Positions 35,181 through 44,377 of a stretch of 64,000 bases of DNA are shown here, in pieces. A program made the position numbers and the translations under genes. The stretch's first letter is position 1, and every line of letters starts with the position of its first letter. Source of the stretch: Streptococcus parasuis (GTDB lineage: Bacteria; Bacillota; Bacilli; Lactobacillales; Streptococcaceae); the NCBI RefSeq assembly GCF_021654455.1, contig NZ_AP024276.1:1860001-1924000 (forward strand). The letters run 5' to 3'. The notes below the pieces were generated by a model. The model had not been told where the DNA came from. It saw only the letters and a program-made list of their open reading frames with translations, and searched no databases.

Positions 35181-36317
35181 TTAAACGATTGCTTGGTCTG
35201 TTTCATCATTAAAGAAATGTGCTTTATTGAGGTTGAAAGTAAGACGAACTTTTTCACCTGGATTGTGGTAATCACGCGCATCTACACGAGATACAAATTC
35301 TGTATTTCCAACTTTAGAATACAACATTGTTTCTGCACCAAGAAGTTCAGATACTACAACTTCAGCTTCTACGATAGATGATGGATAAGTATCTAATTCC
35401 AATTGAGAAGCTTTAATGTCTTCTGGACGGATACCCAATGTAAATGACTTACCATTGTAGCCTTTTTCTTCCAAGTGTTTGCGACGACCTTCTGGAAGAT
35501 CTACTTTGAAACCATCTCCGATAAGGACACCATCTTGAAGGGTAACTGTAAAGAAGTTCATAGCAGGGCTACCGATGAAGCTAGCAACAAACTTGTTAAC
35601 TGGATGGTTGTAAAGTTCTTCAGGGCTACCGATTTGTTCAATACGACCGATTGTACCTGTACCTGCTTCGTTCTTCGTAGCAGACATGATTACGATACGG
35701 TCTGCCAATGTCATCGCTTCTGTTTGGTCGTGCGTTACGTAAATAGTTGTTGCACCAATACGACGGTGAATTTTAGCAATCTCAGTACGCATGGATACAC
35801 GAAGTTTCGCATCCAAGTTTGACAATGGTTCGTCCATCAAGAATACTTTAGCATCACGGACGATAGCACGACCCATGGCAACACGTTGACGTTGACCACC
35901 AGAAAGATCTGCAGGTTTGCGTTGCAAGAATTCAGTCAAACCAAGGATTTGCGCTGCTTCTTCAACACGTTTTTTGATTTCATCCTTGCTGTATTTACGC
36001 AATTTAAGACCAAAAGCCATATTGTCAAATACAGTCATATGTGGATAAAGCGCATAGTTTTGGAATACCATAGCGATGTCACGGTCTTTTGGAGCAACGT
36101 CGTTCATCAATACGCCGTCAATGTATGCTTCACCTTCTGTGATATCTTCCAAACCAGCAATCATACGAAGAGTAGTTGATTTACCACAGCCTGAAGGACC
36201 TACGAATACGATGAATTCTTTATCTTTAATATCTAAGTTAAAGTTTTCAACTGAGTAGTGTTCGCTATTTGGATATTTTTTATAAATGTTTTTTAAATTA
36301 AGTTGAACCATGTTCAA
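35181..36317 (-). CDS. msmK: Multiple-sugar ABC transporter ATPase (MsmK/UgpC-like)
   Basis: The 378-residue ABC ATPase has Walker A GPSGCGKST (about residue 40), signature LSGGQRQRVAMGRA, Walker B VFLMDEPLSNLDAKLR and a C-terminal MalK-type OB regulatory domain. In streptococci this one protein energises several sugar importers. It is transcribed alone, behind a cre site, and its terminator hosts the group II intron. Confidence 0.95.
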   Translation of the reverse strand: MNMVQLNLKNIYKKYPNSEHYSVENFNLDIKDKEFIVFVGPSGCGKSTTLRMIAGLEDITEGEAYIDGVLMNDVAPKDRDIAMVFQNYALYPHMTVFDNMAFGLKLRKYSKDEIKKRVEEAAQILGLTEFLQRKPADLSGGQRQRVAMGRAIVRDAKVFLMDEPLSNLDAKLRVSMRTEIAKIHRRIGATTIYVTHDQTEAMTLADRIVIMSATKNEAGTGTIGRIEQIGSPEELYNHPVNKFVASFIGSPAMNFFTVTLQDGVLIGDGFKVDLPEGRRKHLEEKGYNGKSFTLGIRPEDIKASQLELDTYPSSIVEAEVVVSELLGAETMLYSKVGNTEFVSRVDARDYHNPGEKVRLTFNLNKAHFFNDETDQAIV

Positions 36318-36340
36318 GCCTCACTTTCTTTGATAGTTAT

Positions 36341-36362
36341 ATTGTAAATGAAAGCGTTTTTA
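36341..36362 (-). promoter_or_regulatory. msmK promoter region with cre site
   Basis: ATGAAAGCGTTTTTA (36348-36362) matches the CcpA cre consensus WTGWAARCGYTWWCW at 14 of 15 positions. It abuts a minus-strand -10 TACAAT (36341-36346), so CcpA binding should block initiation. Confidence 0.68.
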
Positions 36363-36420
36363 AATGCTAGGTCAAGTTGAACAAAAAGAAAAAAATCTTT
36401 TGTACAACTTGCACAAAAGA

Positions 36421-37275
36421 TTAAATACTGATTCCCAAGATAGCCTGATGGCAAATAGCTAAATCATTTAAATCTTTCAATTGAAGACCTGTCATCTCCT
36501 GCCATTTATCAAGCCGATATTGCAAAGTGTTTCGGTGTATGTAAAGTTTCTGAGCTGCTTTTGTTAACACTGCCCCTTCTTCCCAAAGAGCCTCAACGAT
36601 CGCTTCCATCTGTTGGTTTGAAATCAACTGCCTCAATCCCGATTGTAGCTGAGGGTAAGACTGCCCGCTCCACAAATACAGATAGCTAAATGTCAAGAGG
36701 AAGGATTGTTGATGACCAGCACACCACTTTCTAAACAGATCTTGCTCAGCTTGAACTAACAGTGGCCACTGTGACTCTAGCCATTCAGGCCACAACTGAC
36801 CAAGAAAAATAGTCATACGAAGTCCAAAATCAAACTCCATAGTGGCGAGCGTGTCTCCTAAAATTTCTCGAACATCCAACAAGGTCGATTGGTCTAAAAT
36901 AAAAATATGATGGTTAGACTCCGGAGAATAGCTTGCTTGAAGATTTGGTAATAGTTGCTTCATCATATCCAACCAAGCCGTTTGCCCCTCCTGATCAATT
37001 GATGACCAAATATGTACATGAAGGACTTGCAATAGGCTAAAGGTTGTTGGTCGAATGCCGTCATTTTCAAAATAGGATTGCCAAGGAGAACGAGCGTATG
37101 TTTCTGCTTGATTCTGCAATAGCTCAATCAACAGTTTCTCCCTTTCAGTCAATGTCATCCTATCCAAAGAAAAATAGCCCATTCCCGGCACATCAATGGT
37201 AACATCATCTCCATTTGCGTTTCTTTCGTTCCATCTCCCCTGTGGGAAAAAGGCTAATACACTGTCTCTATCCAT
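36421..37275 (-). CDS. PucR-type HTH regulator
   Basis: The 284-residue protein has a C-terminal PucR-like helix-turn-helix (about residues 225 to 284; AQKLYIHRNTLQYRLDKW). Its N-terminal 220 residues are helical and Trp/Leu-rich and of unknown function. It is upstream of msmK in the same direction with a 103-bp gap holding the msmK promoter. Whether it regulates sugar uptake is not shown by the sequence. Confidence 0.82.
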   Translation of the reverse strand: MDRDSVLAFFPQGRWNERNANGDDVTIDVPGMGYFSLDRMTLTEREKLLIELLQNQAETYARSPWQSYFENDGIRPTTFSLLQVLHVHIWSSIDQEGQTAWLDMMKQLLPNLQASYSPESNHHIFILDQSTLLDVREILGDTLATMEFDFGLRMTIFLGQLWPEWLESQWPLLVQAEQDLFRKWCAGHQQSFLLTFSYLYLWSGQSYPQLQSGLRQLISNQQMEAIVEALWEEGAVLTKAAQKLYIHRNTLQYRLDKWQEMTGLQLKDLNDLAICHQAILGISI

Positions 37276-37576
37276 TGCACTTCCTCTCTATTATTTTGGA
37301 AAAGGATTGCTACCCATACTTTCCATCACCATTCCTACTCTTTAAAAATCAAAATGCACCATTGGCAAGCGTCTTTGATGAATGGAATCGGCAAAGAACC
37401 CGACCATTAACCATTGAAAAAAGCGATTGCCAACAAGCCATTATTTCTACTTTCGATTTTCATTGAATATAACTCTATTATCCTTCAAAAGCAACACAAC
37501 GTCAAGATTCAACCTACATCTCCTTATGTCAAAACATGATAAACGAAATAAAAAAAAGCCTTACGGCTCTTTAATA
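37276..37576. other. Intergenic region before the PucR-type gene
   Basis: About 300 bases. The left end holds the promoter side of the PucR-type gene. The right end (about 37553-37575) holds the rpmB terminator (GCC-GTAA-GGC with a T run on the minus strand). A rightward open frame crossing from 37215 has no ribosome site and overlaps the regulator gene, so I do not call it. Confidence 0.5.
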
Positions 37577-37765
37577 TTATACACGTTCAACTTTACCTGA
37601 TTTAAGTGCACGAGCTGATGCCCAAACTTTTTTAGGTTTACCATCAATCAAAACAGTAACTTTTTGAAGATTTGGTTTAACTGCGCGTTTAGTTTGGTTC
37701 ATTGCGTGTGAACGGTTGTTACCAGATACAGTCTTACGACCAGTAAAATAACATACTTTAGCCAT
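37577..37765 (-). CDS. rpmB: 50S ribosomal protein L28
   Basis: The 62-residue protein ([36 protein letters not shown]) is L28. It is a monocistronic gene with a short hairpin terminator at 37553-37575 and an AGGAGG site before the start. Confidence 0.97.
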   Translation of the reverse strand: MAKVCYFTGRKTVSGNNRSHAMNQTKRAVKPNLQKVTVLIDGKPKKVWASARALKSGKVERV

Positions 37766-37967
37766 TGTATATTCCTCCTCATTTGATCAAATATTACGGA
37801 TGTGCTAGCACCACATACCATACTAGTCTACCAAAAAATAGAGTGGTTGGCAAGGATTTTTTTTAATATTTTACAAGGGCTACTGGCAACATCGACTTTT
37901 CATCAGCTATTACTTTATTGAAAATCAATAGGACATCTAGATTTAAAGACAGCTCTAAAACAACAGA

Positions 37968-38606
37968 TTATTGAAAAATAGCCTCAACTCGGTAAATGAC
38001 CTGACCTTTGTTTGAGAATTTTTCCTCATACTCAGTCATAATATTGCCTTCTAAGCCGTCCGCATGTAAGTCTAACCAAACCTGCTTCAATACCATACCG
38101 TACTGTGAAAAGCTAGCCAAGCTATACTCAAACAATCCACGGTTATCCGTTTTAAAATGAATTTCCCCACGTTCAGGTAGTATTTCTTTATAGGTGTCCA
38201 AAAATGTCTTATAGGTCAAGCGACGTTTCTCATGACGTTTTTTCGGCCATGGATCAGAGAAATTTAAGTACAATCTATCAATCTCTGCTGGCGCAAAATA
38301 ATTTGTCAAACTTGAACCGTCTACTTGCAATAACTTTATATTCGGTAAATCTGCTTCCAGAACTCGATCCAAGGCATAGCTTAGAACGGTCATCTGAATA
38401 TCAATCCCAATATAGTTCACATTTGGATTTTGTGCAGCCATTCCTGTCACAAAACGACCTTTTCCAGACCCGACTTCAATGTGAATAGGGTTATGATTCC
38501 CAAAAATTTCTGCCCACTTCCCCTTACATTCTTCCGGATTGGAAATAACAAACTGAGGATTGGTTGCTAAGAGCTCACTAGCTCCCTTTCGATTTCTAAC
38601 TCTCAT
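37968..38606 (-). CDS. trmB: tRNA (guanine-46-N7)-methyltransferase
   Basis: The 212-residue enzyme has the SAM-binding [11 protein letters not shown], the TrmB motif [16 protein letters not shown] and [13 protein letters not shown]. It makes m7G46 in tRNA. It overlaps ccrZ by 4 bp, a gene pair conserved in streptococci. Confidence 0.96.
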   Translation of the reverse strand: MRVRNRKGASELLATNPQFVISNPEECKGKWAEIFGNHNPIHIEVGSGKGRFVTGMAAQNPNVNYIGIDIQMTVLSYALDRVLEADLPNIKLLQVDGSSLTNYFAPAEIDRLYLNFSDPWPKKRHEKRRLTYKTFLDTYKEILPERGEIHFKTDNRGLFEYSLASFSQYGMVLKQVWLDLHADGLEGNIMTEYEEKFSNKGQVIYRVEAIFQ

Positions 38607-39397
38607 ATATCTTTCTTGAAACTCTGACGAAATTGACGCAGAGCATATATTTCTTTGTTTGCTGCCAGCACGTTGTAGCTTTCAACATGCTTCACAATTT
38701 GGTTTAAATACCCAAGCTGACCATACCAATAGATCTTACTGAGTACGGTTTGATTGTATTTGTACCCATATGCTTGAAGCCATCCTTTCCACTCATGACG
38801 CGGAATATAATGCGTTAACAGATAAGCAACATCTAACATACGGTCCGTCAAACAAGCTGTTTCCCAGTCAGTCAAGTATACTAATCCACTCGTTGTTTCT
38901 ACCCAGTTTGTATGATGTAAGTCACCATGGACAAAAGTAGCTACTTCTTGACGGAAATTAGGTAAATGATTTAACAAATCTTGACAAATCGATTGCAAAT
39001 ATGTGTTTTGTGCCAATCGAGCTGGCGCTTCTTTTTGCCAACGATGTACCAAATCCTGTGGTTCCATATAAGTATAATTCATCTGAAGAGCCTGATTCAA
39101 CAAAATACGAGAATAGTGCATGCGCACTAGAATCTGACGCACCTGTTTACTCCCCATATCTTGACGTTCTAACGTCCTACCATTCAGCCACTCCTGCTCA
39201 ACCCTATGCCCCATACCTGCCTCACGATTTGCTGATAAAATCGGTGGGGTAATTTGTTCCCGTGCCAAAACTGAAACAATAGGAGGCATTTCATACTTCA
39301 CAAACACTGGCGTTCCGTCTGACCGTTGGCCTTTGAACGCCTTGCCACTATTCCCTGCAATAGACTGTAATTGTAGCCCACTGGTATCAAACTGCAT
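38603..39397 (-). CDS. ccrZ: Cell-cycle regulator CcrZ (phosphotransferase/APH-like fold)
   Basis: The 264-residue kinase-like protein has [13 protein letters not shown] and [16 protein letters not shown] (the HxDxxxxN catalytic loop and metal-binding Asp of the APH fold). In Streptococcus pneumoniae the homologue CcrZ couples division to DnaA-driven replication initiation. It starts after an AAGGAGG site and overlaps trmB by 4 bp. Confidence 0.9.
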   Translation of the reverse strand: MQFDTSGLQLQSIAGNSGKAFKGQRSDGTPVFVKYEMPPIVSVLAREQITPPILSANREAGMGHRVEQEWLNGRTLERQDMGSKQVRQILVRMHYSRILLNQALQMNYTYMEPQDLVHRWQKEAPARLAQNTYLQSICQDLLNHLPNFRQEVATFVHGDLHHTNWVETTSGLVYLTDWETACLTDRMLDVAYLLTHYIPRHEWKGWLQAYGYKYNQTVLSKIYWYGQLGYLNQIVKHVESYNVLAANKEIYALRQFRQSFKKDI

Positions 39398-39446
39398 GCC
39401 ATTCCTCCTTGAAAAATTCCTTACTATTTTACTAGTTTTCAGCTAT

Positions 39447-40487
39447 TTAGTCAATCAATTTTTTTAATTTGGCTGGTAAATATCCCTCTTGCAAAAAAAT
39501 CCCAACCAACAGTAATAGCACCACCATTATACTCTCTTTAGAGAAAAGCAGAGCTAAACTCACTTCGATTCCTAAAAGTCCGTAAAGTACAATACGCAGA
39601 ACCTTTTGGAAACCACGCCTTTTTTCATCTTTTCCCAACGGATATAACTGAGTCAAATATTGATAATCATAATGCCTGAAGAGCCCTAGCAACTGGAACA
39701 AGAGTAAATAATGAAAAATGAGGACCAAGCCAATTGACAACCATGATTCGTCAATCGCAACCAATGATAAGATGGCTAACAAAAGCAAGCGCAATGCTAA
39801 GGCTAAGTAATCCCCTGCCCTCATAAAAGCACGTAGGTACAGATAAAACCACGTTTGTTGATCATGCACAAGGCGCAATATCCCATTTAGATAGGTTCTC
39901 GGTTTAACAGATACACTAATTCCTTTCACAGTGGTAAACAGGGAAAAGAAACGCAAAATTGACTGTTTTCTCTTCTGCTCATCCTGAATGGCTTTGGACC
40001 AATCCAACACTCCCTGTGACTGATATTGTGCCATTTGGTGCTTGACTAGAATGTATTTTAGCCCCAACAACAAAAGGATATAGCAAACAATCATCCAAAC
40101 AGCTAAACCCAACATTAAGTAAATAGGAACCAATAACATTTGTACCAGCACCTGAATTCCAGACCAGAGGATATAATTCCGTCTAGCTGCTACATGGATA
40201 ATTTGTAGAACTTCTTTTTCCTTTGGTAAAAGGAAAATCTCATCTGCCTCTTCCAAATAAGTGGCGATTTTCCCAGAAAATAACACCAACAAACTGACCA
40301 CTAGAAGTAGCAAATAGATTGGCAGGGAGTTTTCAGGGAAATTCAGTAGTAATTGCCGATATTGCAAGCTTAAAAAGCCGATAAATACCATTAGCACTAA
40401 CACAAAATGGTCATTCAATACATAGCGCAAATACTTGGAACATTTAGTTAGGAAGTCCCTTCTGCGTTGTTGAAATACTGCCTTCAT
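39447..40487 (-). CDS. ecsB: ABC transporter permease EcsB (PptB-like)
   Basis: The 346-residue polytopic protein has about eight to nine hydrophobic helices and overlaps the EcsA-type ATPase gene by 4 bp. In streptococci the EcsAB/PptAB exporter secretes unprocessed short peptide pheromones (SHP type). It starts MKAVFQQRRRDFLTKCSKYL, a basic cytoplasmic N-terminus typical of the family. Confidence 0.87.
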   Translation of the reverse strand: MKAVFQQRRRDFLTKCSKYLRYVLNDHFVLVLMVFIGFLSLQYRQLLLNFPENSLPIYLLLLVVSLLVLFSGKIATYLEEADEIFLLPKEKEVLQIIHVAARRNYILWSGIQVLVQMLLVPIYLMLGLAVWMIVCYILLLLGLKYILVKHQMAQYQSQGVLDWSKAIQDEQKRKQSILRFFSLFTTVKGISVSVKPRTYLNGILRLVHDQQTWFYLYLRAFMRAGDYLALALRLLLLAILSLVAIDESWLSIGLVLIFHYLLLFQLLGLFRHYDYQYLTQLYPLGKDEKRRGFQKVLRIVLYGLLGIEVSLALLFSKESIMVVLLLLVGIFLQEGYLPAKLKKLID

Positions 40488-41218
40488 CTGGCCACTCCTT
40501 CTTGTGTCAACGCCAGATAAATTTCGTTGAGACTTGCACCTTTCATGTTAAAGGCATGTTGCAATTCCTCTAAATTCCCTGTCGCACGAACCTGCCCCTG
40601 ATGTAAGATAACAAAAGAATCACACATTTTCTCGGCTGAGTCAAGAACATGAGTAGACATCAGAATTGAAGTTCCTTTAGCTTTCTCCTCTTCTAATAGG
40701 TTTACTAAGTCCGAAATCGCTACAGGATCCAGCCCTAAAAACGGCTCGTCAACAATCAACAAACTCGGTTCCACCATGAAAGCACAGATAATCATAACTT
40801 TCTGTTTCATTCCCTTAGAAAAATGAACAGGGAACCAGTCCAACTTTTCATCCAACCGAAAAATCGTTAACAACCCCTGAACTCGACTCCAGGCTTGATC
40901 CCAAGTCAAATTATAGGCTAAAGCTACTACCTCTAAATGTTCCTTAAGCGTCAATTCCTCATACAAGCTAGGTGTTTCAGGGATAAAGCCAATTTTCTTC
41001 CGATAATTCTCCGCATCCTGTACAAGACTTTTCCCATCAATTAAAATTTCTCCCTGATAAGGAGTCAAAAGGCCAATAATTTCCTTTATCGTCGTTGATT
41101 TCCCAGCACCATTCAATCCAATCAAGCCAACTAACTGACCATTCTCAACAGTGAAAGATACATCTTTCAATACGGGAATATTGATGTAGCCTCCTGTAAT
41201 ATTTTTTACTTCTAACAT
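40484..41218 (-). CDS. ecsA: ABC transporter ATPase EcsA (PptA-like)
   Basis: The 244-residue ATPase has Walker A GLNGAGKST, a signature region FSKGMKQKVMI and Walker B LLIVDEPFLGLDP. It pairs with EcsB. It is divergent from the HIT gene over a 62-bp gap that contains a perfect 23-bp palindrome carrying -10 boxes for both genes. Confidence 0.93.
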   Translation of the reverse strand: MLEVKNITGGYINIPVLKDVSFTVENGQLVGLIGLNGAGKSTTIKEIIGLLTPYQGEILIDGKSLVQDAENYRKKIGFIPETPSLYEELTLKEHLEVVALAYNLTWDQAWSRVQGLLTIFRLDEKLDWFPVHFSKGMKQKVMIICAFMVEPSLLIVDEPFLGLDPVAISDLVNLLEEEKAKGTSILMSTHVLDSAEKMCDSFVILHQGQVRATGNLEELQHAFNMKGASLNEIYLALTQEGVAR

Positions 41219-41234
41219 ACATTTCTTCCTATAA

Positions 41235-41257
41235 TTTGATATAATTATTATATCAAA
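41235..41257. promoter_or_regulatory. Palindromic divergent promoter between ecsA and the HIT gene
   Basis: TTTGATATAA-TTA-TTATATCAAA is a perfect 10+3+10 palindrome. It contains TATAAT on the plus strand (41240-41245) and on the minus strand (41247-41252), so both genes appear to start from it and may share one regulator. Confidence 0.55.
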
Positions 41258-41280
41258 AATTCTAGAAAGAGGTTGTCATT

Positions 41281-41694
41281 ATGTCAGATTGTATTTTTTG
41301 TAAAATTATTGCTGGAGAAATCCCAGCTTCTAAAGTCTATGAAGATGACCATATCCTTGCCTTTTTAGATATCACCCAAGTCACCAAAGGACACACTTTA
41401 GTTGTTCCTAAGAAACACTACCGCAATATGCTTGATATGGACGCAGAAGCAGCAGCTACACTCTTTTCTGTCATTCCTACTATCTCCAGTCATTTGAAGG
41501 AGACACTTGGTGCTAATGGCCTAAATATTGTCAATAATAACGAAGAAGTGGCTGGTCAGACTGTCTTTCATACCCATATCCATCTCTTACCACGATACGA
41601 TAAAGAAGACGGACTGGAAATCCATTTCAAGACCAACGAACCTGATTTCCCAGCATTAGCCCAGCTAGCGCAAAGCCTCTATTTAGGAGAATAA
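41281..41694 (+). CDS. HIT-family nucleotide hydrolase
   Basis: The 137-residue protein has the histidine triad VFHTHIHLLPR near residues 96 to 106 and the N-terminal DCIFCKIIAGEIPASKVYE of HinT-like enzymes, which hydrolyse AMP conjugates. It is followed one base later by a small membrane-anchored gene. It is divergent from ecsA. Confidence 0.94.
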   Translation: MSDCIFCKIIAGEIPASKVYEDDHILAFLDITQVTKGHTLVVPKKHYRNMLDMDAEAAATLFSVIPTISSHLKETLGANGLNIVNNNEEVAGQTVFHTHIHLLPRYDKEDGLEIHFKTNEPDFPALAQLAQSLYLGE

Positions 41695-41695
41695 G

Positions 41696-41998
41696 ATGAA
41701 ACTTAGCAATATAATAGTGGCTGTAGGTGCTGCCAGTGCAACCTTTCTTGCTATTACCAACCGAGAAAAAATTTCAAAAGAAGTCAAGGAGACACAACAA
41801 CTCCTGACTGATATTCAGACCAGCAAATCGAATATCCAGCATCAACTAGCCATTATCCAAAGTTTTCAAAAACCTTTGCAAGAATTAACAGCTGATCTCC
41901 AGTATAAAACACGCATCTACCAACAAAGTATAGCAGGCAACTTACAAGAGATCAAAACTATCCAAGAAAAATACGCTTCAAAAGACCCCCAAAAATAA
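41696..41998 (+). CDS. Small membrane-anchored coiled-coil protein
   Basis: The 100-residue protein has one N-terminal hydrophobic helix (about 5 to 20) and a long helical, coiled-coil-like region (30 to 95), similar in layout to YtxH-type proteins. It forms an operon with the HIT gene. Function unknown. Confidence 0.75.
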   Translation: MKLSNIIVAVGAASATFLAITNREKISKEVKETQQLLTDIQTSKSNIQHQLAIIQSFQKPLQELTADLQYKTRIYQQSIAGNLQEIKTIQEKYASKDPQK

Positions 41999-42027
41999 TA
42001 GAAATCTGGGTAAAAAGTCTTAATACA

Positions 42028-42080
42028 AAAAAATAGCTTTGAATTACGTTATCAAAAACGTTGATTCAAAGCTATTTTTG
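42028..42080. terminator. Bidirectional terminator between the HIT operon and lcp
   Basis: AATAGCTTTGAAT and ATTCAAAGCTATT pair, with an inner ACGTT/AACGT, and T or A runs on each side serve both strands. Confidence 0.8.
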
Positions 42081-42139
42081 TTATGCAAATTTAAATCATA
42101 GTGAGTTTTGCCCGATTTCTTTAACGATAGTATCTGAGC

Positions 42140-43315
42140 TTATTCCCCTTCTGAACTATAGGTATCTGTAGTTGTGGCTTCTGAATTCATCTCTGCTGTC
42201 GTATCATATGTGGTCGAATCTTCAGTTGACGTTTGGACCCAAGGACTTGCTTCAAGCACCAATTCATTTGTATATGCATTATATACATTAACTGGACTTG
42301 GAAGGTACATCATACTTTCATTCACTTGAACATTTGTCACTAAATCAGTAGCAGTTGGTTGCCCAATCGATGCTTTCAAAACATTTTGCATTTCCAACAG
42401 ATGCTCACTAGTAGGCAATTGATAGCTGAGTTCGTTAATCATCTGATCCTCACCCTGCAATTGATACGATTCCAGATTAGATAAAGCATCTTTATAACCC
42501 AGAAGCGATGGTATAGTCGAAGTCGTAATTTCAATATTTGTCCGCATATTATTTGAAATAGCTGTCAGAATTTTTTTGTATTGTGTTAATCCATCTAAAT
42601 TTAACAACTTCTTCACGATAGCGGTAATCACTTCTCGTTGCCGTCTTTGCCGACCTATATCACCTTCAGGGTCATCATAACGCATTCGGGAATAAACCAA
42701 TGCTTGATTACCATTTACTAATGATTTTCCTTCCGGAACAACTGCAGTATAAGCTGGTTCATGTTCCGAAATTGAGATTGGGAATCCCAAAGTATTATTT
42801 ACTTCGATTCCACCAATTGCATCAACCAATTCAACAAGACCATCCATATTAATCTCAACATAGCGATCAATGGTAATATCCATCATTTTTTCAATCGTCG
42901 CAATTGCCATCGGAGCTTGTCCATAGCTATAGGAATGATTTAGTTTTTCAATTGTCCCACTGGATGTACCATCTGGCTCTGCAATTTCAACCATGATATC
43001 TCTCGTCAGACTCATCATTGTAGTAGTGTTTGTAGTTGGATTGAGCGTAACAAGAATCATAGAGTCACTACGGCCATCCTCCCATTGTCCCCCGCGAGAA
43101 GCCTGGTCCATATCAACCCCCATCAACAAGATGGTTAATGGTTCTGTCGCATCAATTGGTTGAATCGAATCATCATTATTATCCAAAGATTTAAATGTTT
43201 TTGAAATTTCCCCGAGCGAAAAGCCCAATAAACTATTGCCGTAAACTCCAGCGGCTACCACTGTCAATAAGAAAATCGACAAGGACATCAAGACTATTTT
43301 TTTCCAAATTTTCAT
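42140..43315 (-). CDS. LCP (LytR-CpsA-Psr) family cell-wall glycopolymer ligase
   Basis: The 391-residue protein has an N-terminal transmembrane anchor (about residues 6 to 26) and the LCP domain (about 60 to 230) with LLMGVDMDQ, DSMILVTLN, MMSLTRDIMVEI and YSRMRYDDPEGDIGRQRRQ, whose Arg/Asp residues bind the polyprenyl-phosphate substrate. The tail is Thr/Ser-rich. It should attach wall polymers or capsule to peptidoglycan. It overlaps the GNAT gene by 4 bp in the tsaE-gnat-lcp operon. Confidence 0.93.
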   Translation of the reverse strand: MKIWKKIVLMSLSIFLLTVVAAGVYGNSLLGFSLGEISKTFKSLDNNDDSIQPIDATEPLTILLMGVDMDQASRGGQWEDGRSDSMILVTLNPTTNTTTMMSLTRDIMVEIAEPDGTSSGTIEKLNHSYSYGQAPMAIATIEKMMDITIDRYVEINMDGLVELVDAIGGIEVNNTLGFPISISEHEPAYTAVVPEGKSLVNGNQALVYSRMRYDDPEGDIGRQRRQREVITAIVKKLLNLDGLTQYKKILTAISNNMRTNIEITTSTIPSLLGYKDALSNLESYQLQGEDQMINELSYQLPTSEHLLEMQNVLKASIGQPTATDLVTNVQVNESMMYLPSPVNVYNAYTNELVLEASPWVQTSTEDSTTYDTTAEMNSEATTTDTYSSEGE

Positions 43316-43839
43316 AGATCACCAATCAACATACCCATATAATAGAGATCTAGCCATTCCCCTTGATCAGTTCTAGCTCCTCTATATTGAGTTCCTTCTA
43401 TCTGAAATCCTAATTTTTTATAAAGATGTACTGCAGCTTGATTGCGAATTTGGACTGTCAACTCTAATCGGCTCAGCAAACCAATTTCCCGTACCCAATG
43501 CAAAACTTCTTCTAAGAGTATAGTGCCAATTCCATGACCCCAATATTCTTTCTTAACTGCAATAAAGATATTTCCAATATGGCTAATTCGAAATTGTTTA
43601 GAAGACTTAACAGTTATTGCACCTATAACCTCATTCTCTAGTTTTGCCAGCAAATGGATTTCCCTAGGATTTTCAATCCCAGCCGCAAAAATCGTTTCCA
43701 TCTGCTCTTGATGATATGCAAAATCCGTTTCGTCCATGACCAAGAAATCTGTTTCTGAGGCTACTTGATGCATAAAATGGATAAACGCCTGCGCATCACT
43801 GGGATCTGCTTCACAAAATTCAATCTCTTTTCTACGCAT
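43312..43839 (-). CDS. GNAT-family N-acetyltransferase
   Basis: This 175-residue acetyltransferase has the acetyl-CoA loop VKKEYWGHGIGTILLEEV and a C-terminal RNQAAVHLYKKLGF typical of RimI/RimL-like proteins. The start at 43839 (MRRKEIEF) is chosen because it has a GGAG site and overlaps only the tsaE stop; the longer frame to 43920 would run far into tsaE. It sits between tsaE and lcp. The substrate is unknown. Confidence 0.87.
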   Translation of the reverse strand: MRRKEIEFCEADPSDAQAFIHFMHQVASETDFLVMDETDFAYHQEQMETIFAAGIENPREIHLLAKLENEVIGAITVKSSKQFRISHIGNIFIAVKKEYWGHGIGTILLEEVLHWVREIGLLSRLELTVQIRNQAAVHLYKKLGFQIEGTQYRGARTDQGEWLDLYYMGMLIGDL

Positions 43840-44272
43840 TTGGAATCTCCGAAAGTAAACTTTGGCTTTGTCTTCCAAAGGCTTCAAAAGACAGAGAGCG
43901 ACCTTCTTCAACCTTTTCAATGTAAATTCTTAGATAATCATCGAACAAAGTTAAATCCAATAACTCTCCCCATTCGATGACAGTAATGCCGTCACCAAAA
44001 AGAAAATCATCCAAATCAATAGAGTCAGGATCATCTCCAATTCGATAAACATCTAAATGAAATAACGGTAGACGTCCTTCATATTCGCGTACAATAGTAT
44101 AGGTTGGACTTTTAATCATTTGCTCAATGCCAAGACCCTTCGCAATACCTTTTACCAATGTTGTTTTTCCAGCACCAAGATTTCCAGATAACAGTATCAC
44201 TTGTCCCGCTTGACAAACACTACCGAGGTTTTCACCAATTGAAATCAATTCATTTTCATTTCGACTTAACAT
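43832..44272 (-). CDS. tsaE: tRNA threonylcarbamoyladenosine biosynthesis ATPase TsaE
   Basis: The protein has Walker A LSGNLGAGKTTLVKG, SPTYTIVREYEG and LDVYRIGD, the TsaE signatures for t6A37 tRNA modification with TsaB and TsaD. I start it at ATG 44272 (MLSRNENELISI). The frame upstream to 44329 overlaps a promoter whose -10 ends 8 bp before this ATG, so the mRNA appears to start at or within a base of the AUG (leaderless). Confidence 0.9.
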   Translation of the reverse strand: MLSRNENELISIGENLGSVCQAGQVILLSGNLGAGKTTLVKGIAKGLGIEQMIKSPTYTIVREYEGRLPLFHLDVYRIGDDPDSIDLDDFLFGDGITVIEWGELLDLTLFDDYLRIYIEKVEEGRSLSFEAFGRQSQSLLSEIPNA

Positions 44273-44279
44273 ACATTCC

Positions 44280-44308
44280 ATTATACCATAGGCCAATTTG
44301 TTTGTCAT
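44280..44308 (-). promoter_or_regulatory. tsaE promoter (leaderless start)
   Basis: ATGACA (44303-44308), 17 bp, extended TGG-TATAAT (-10 at 44280-44285) on the minus strand. The expected start of transcription is 44272-44273, at the tsaE ATG. Confidence 0.62.
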
Positions 44309-44336
44309 AAGCAGACCAGAAAATCCCAAACGAAAG

Positions 44337-44372
44337 CGAAAAAATCGTGAGCATGATCACATACTCACGATT
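44337..44372 (-). terminator. fakA terminator
   Basis: AATCGTGAG (44343-44351) pairs with CTCACGATT (44364-44372), with a T run on the minus strand, 5 bp after the fakA stop. Confidence 0.83.
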
Positions 44373-44377
44373 CATTT

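Noticed and set aside
37215..37466. Rightward 83-codon frame before the PucR-type gene
   Set aside because: It starts within the regulator gene on the other strand, has no ribosome site and shows no recognisable features.
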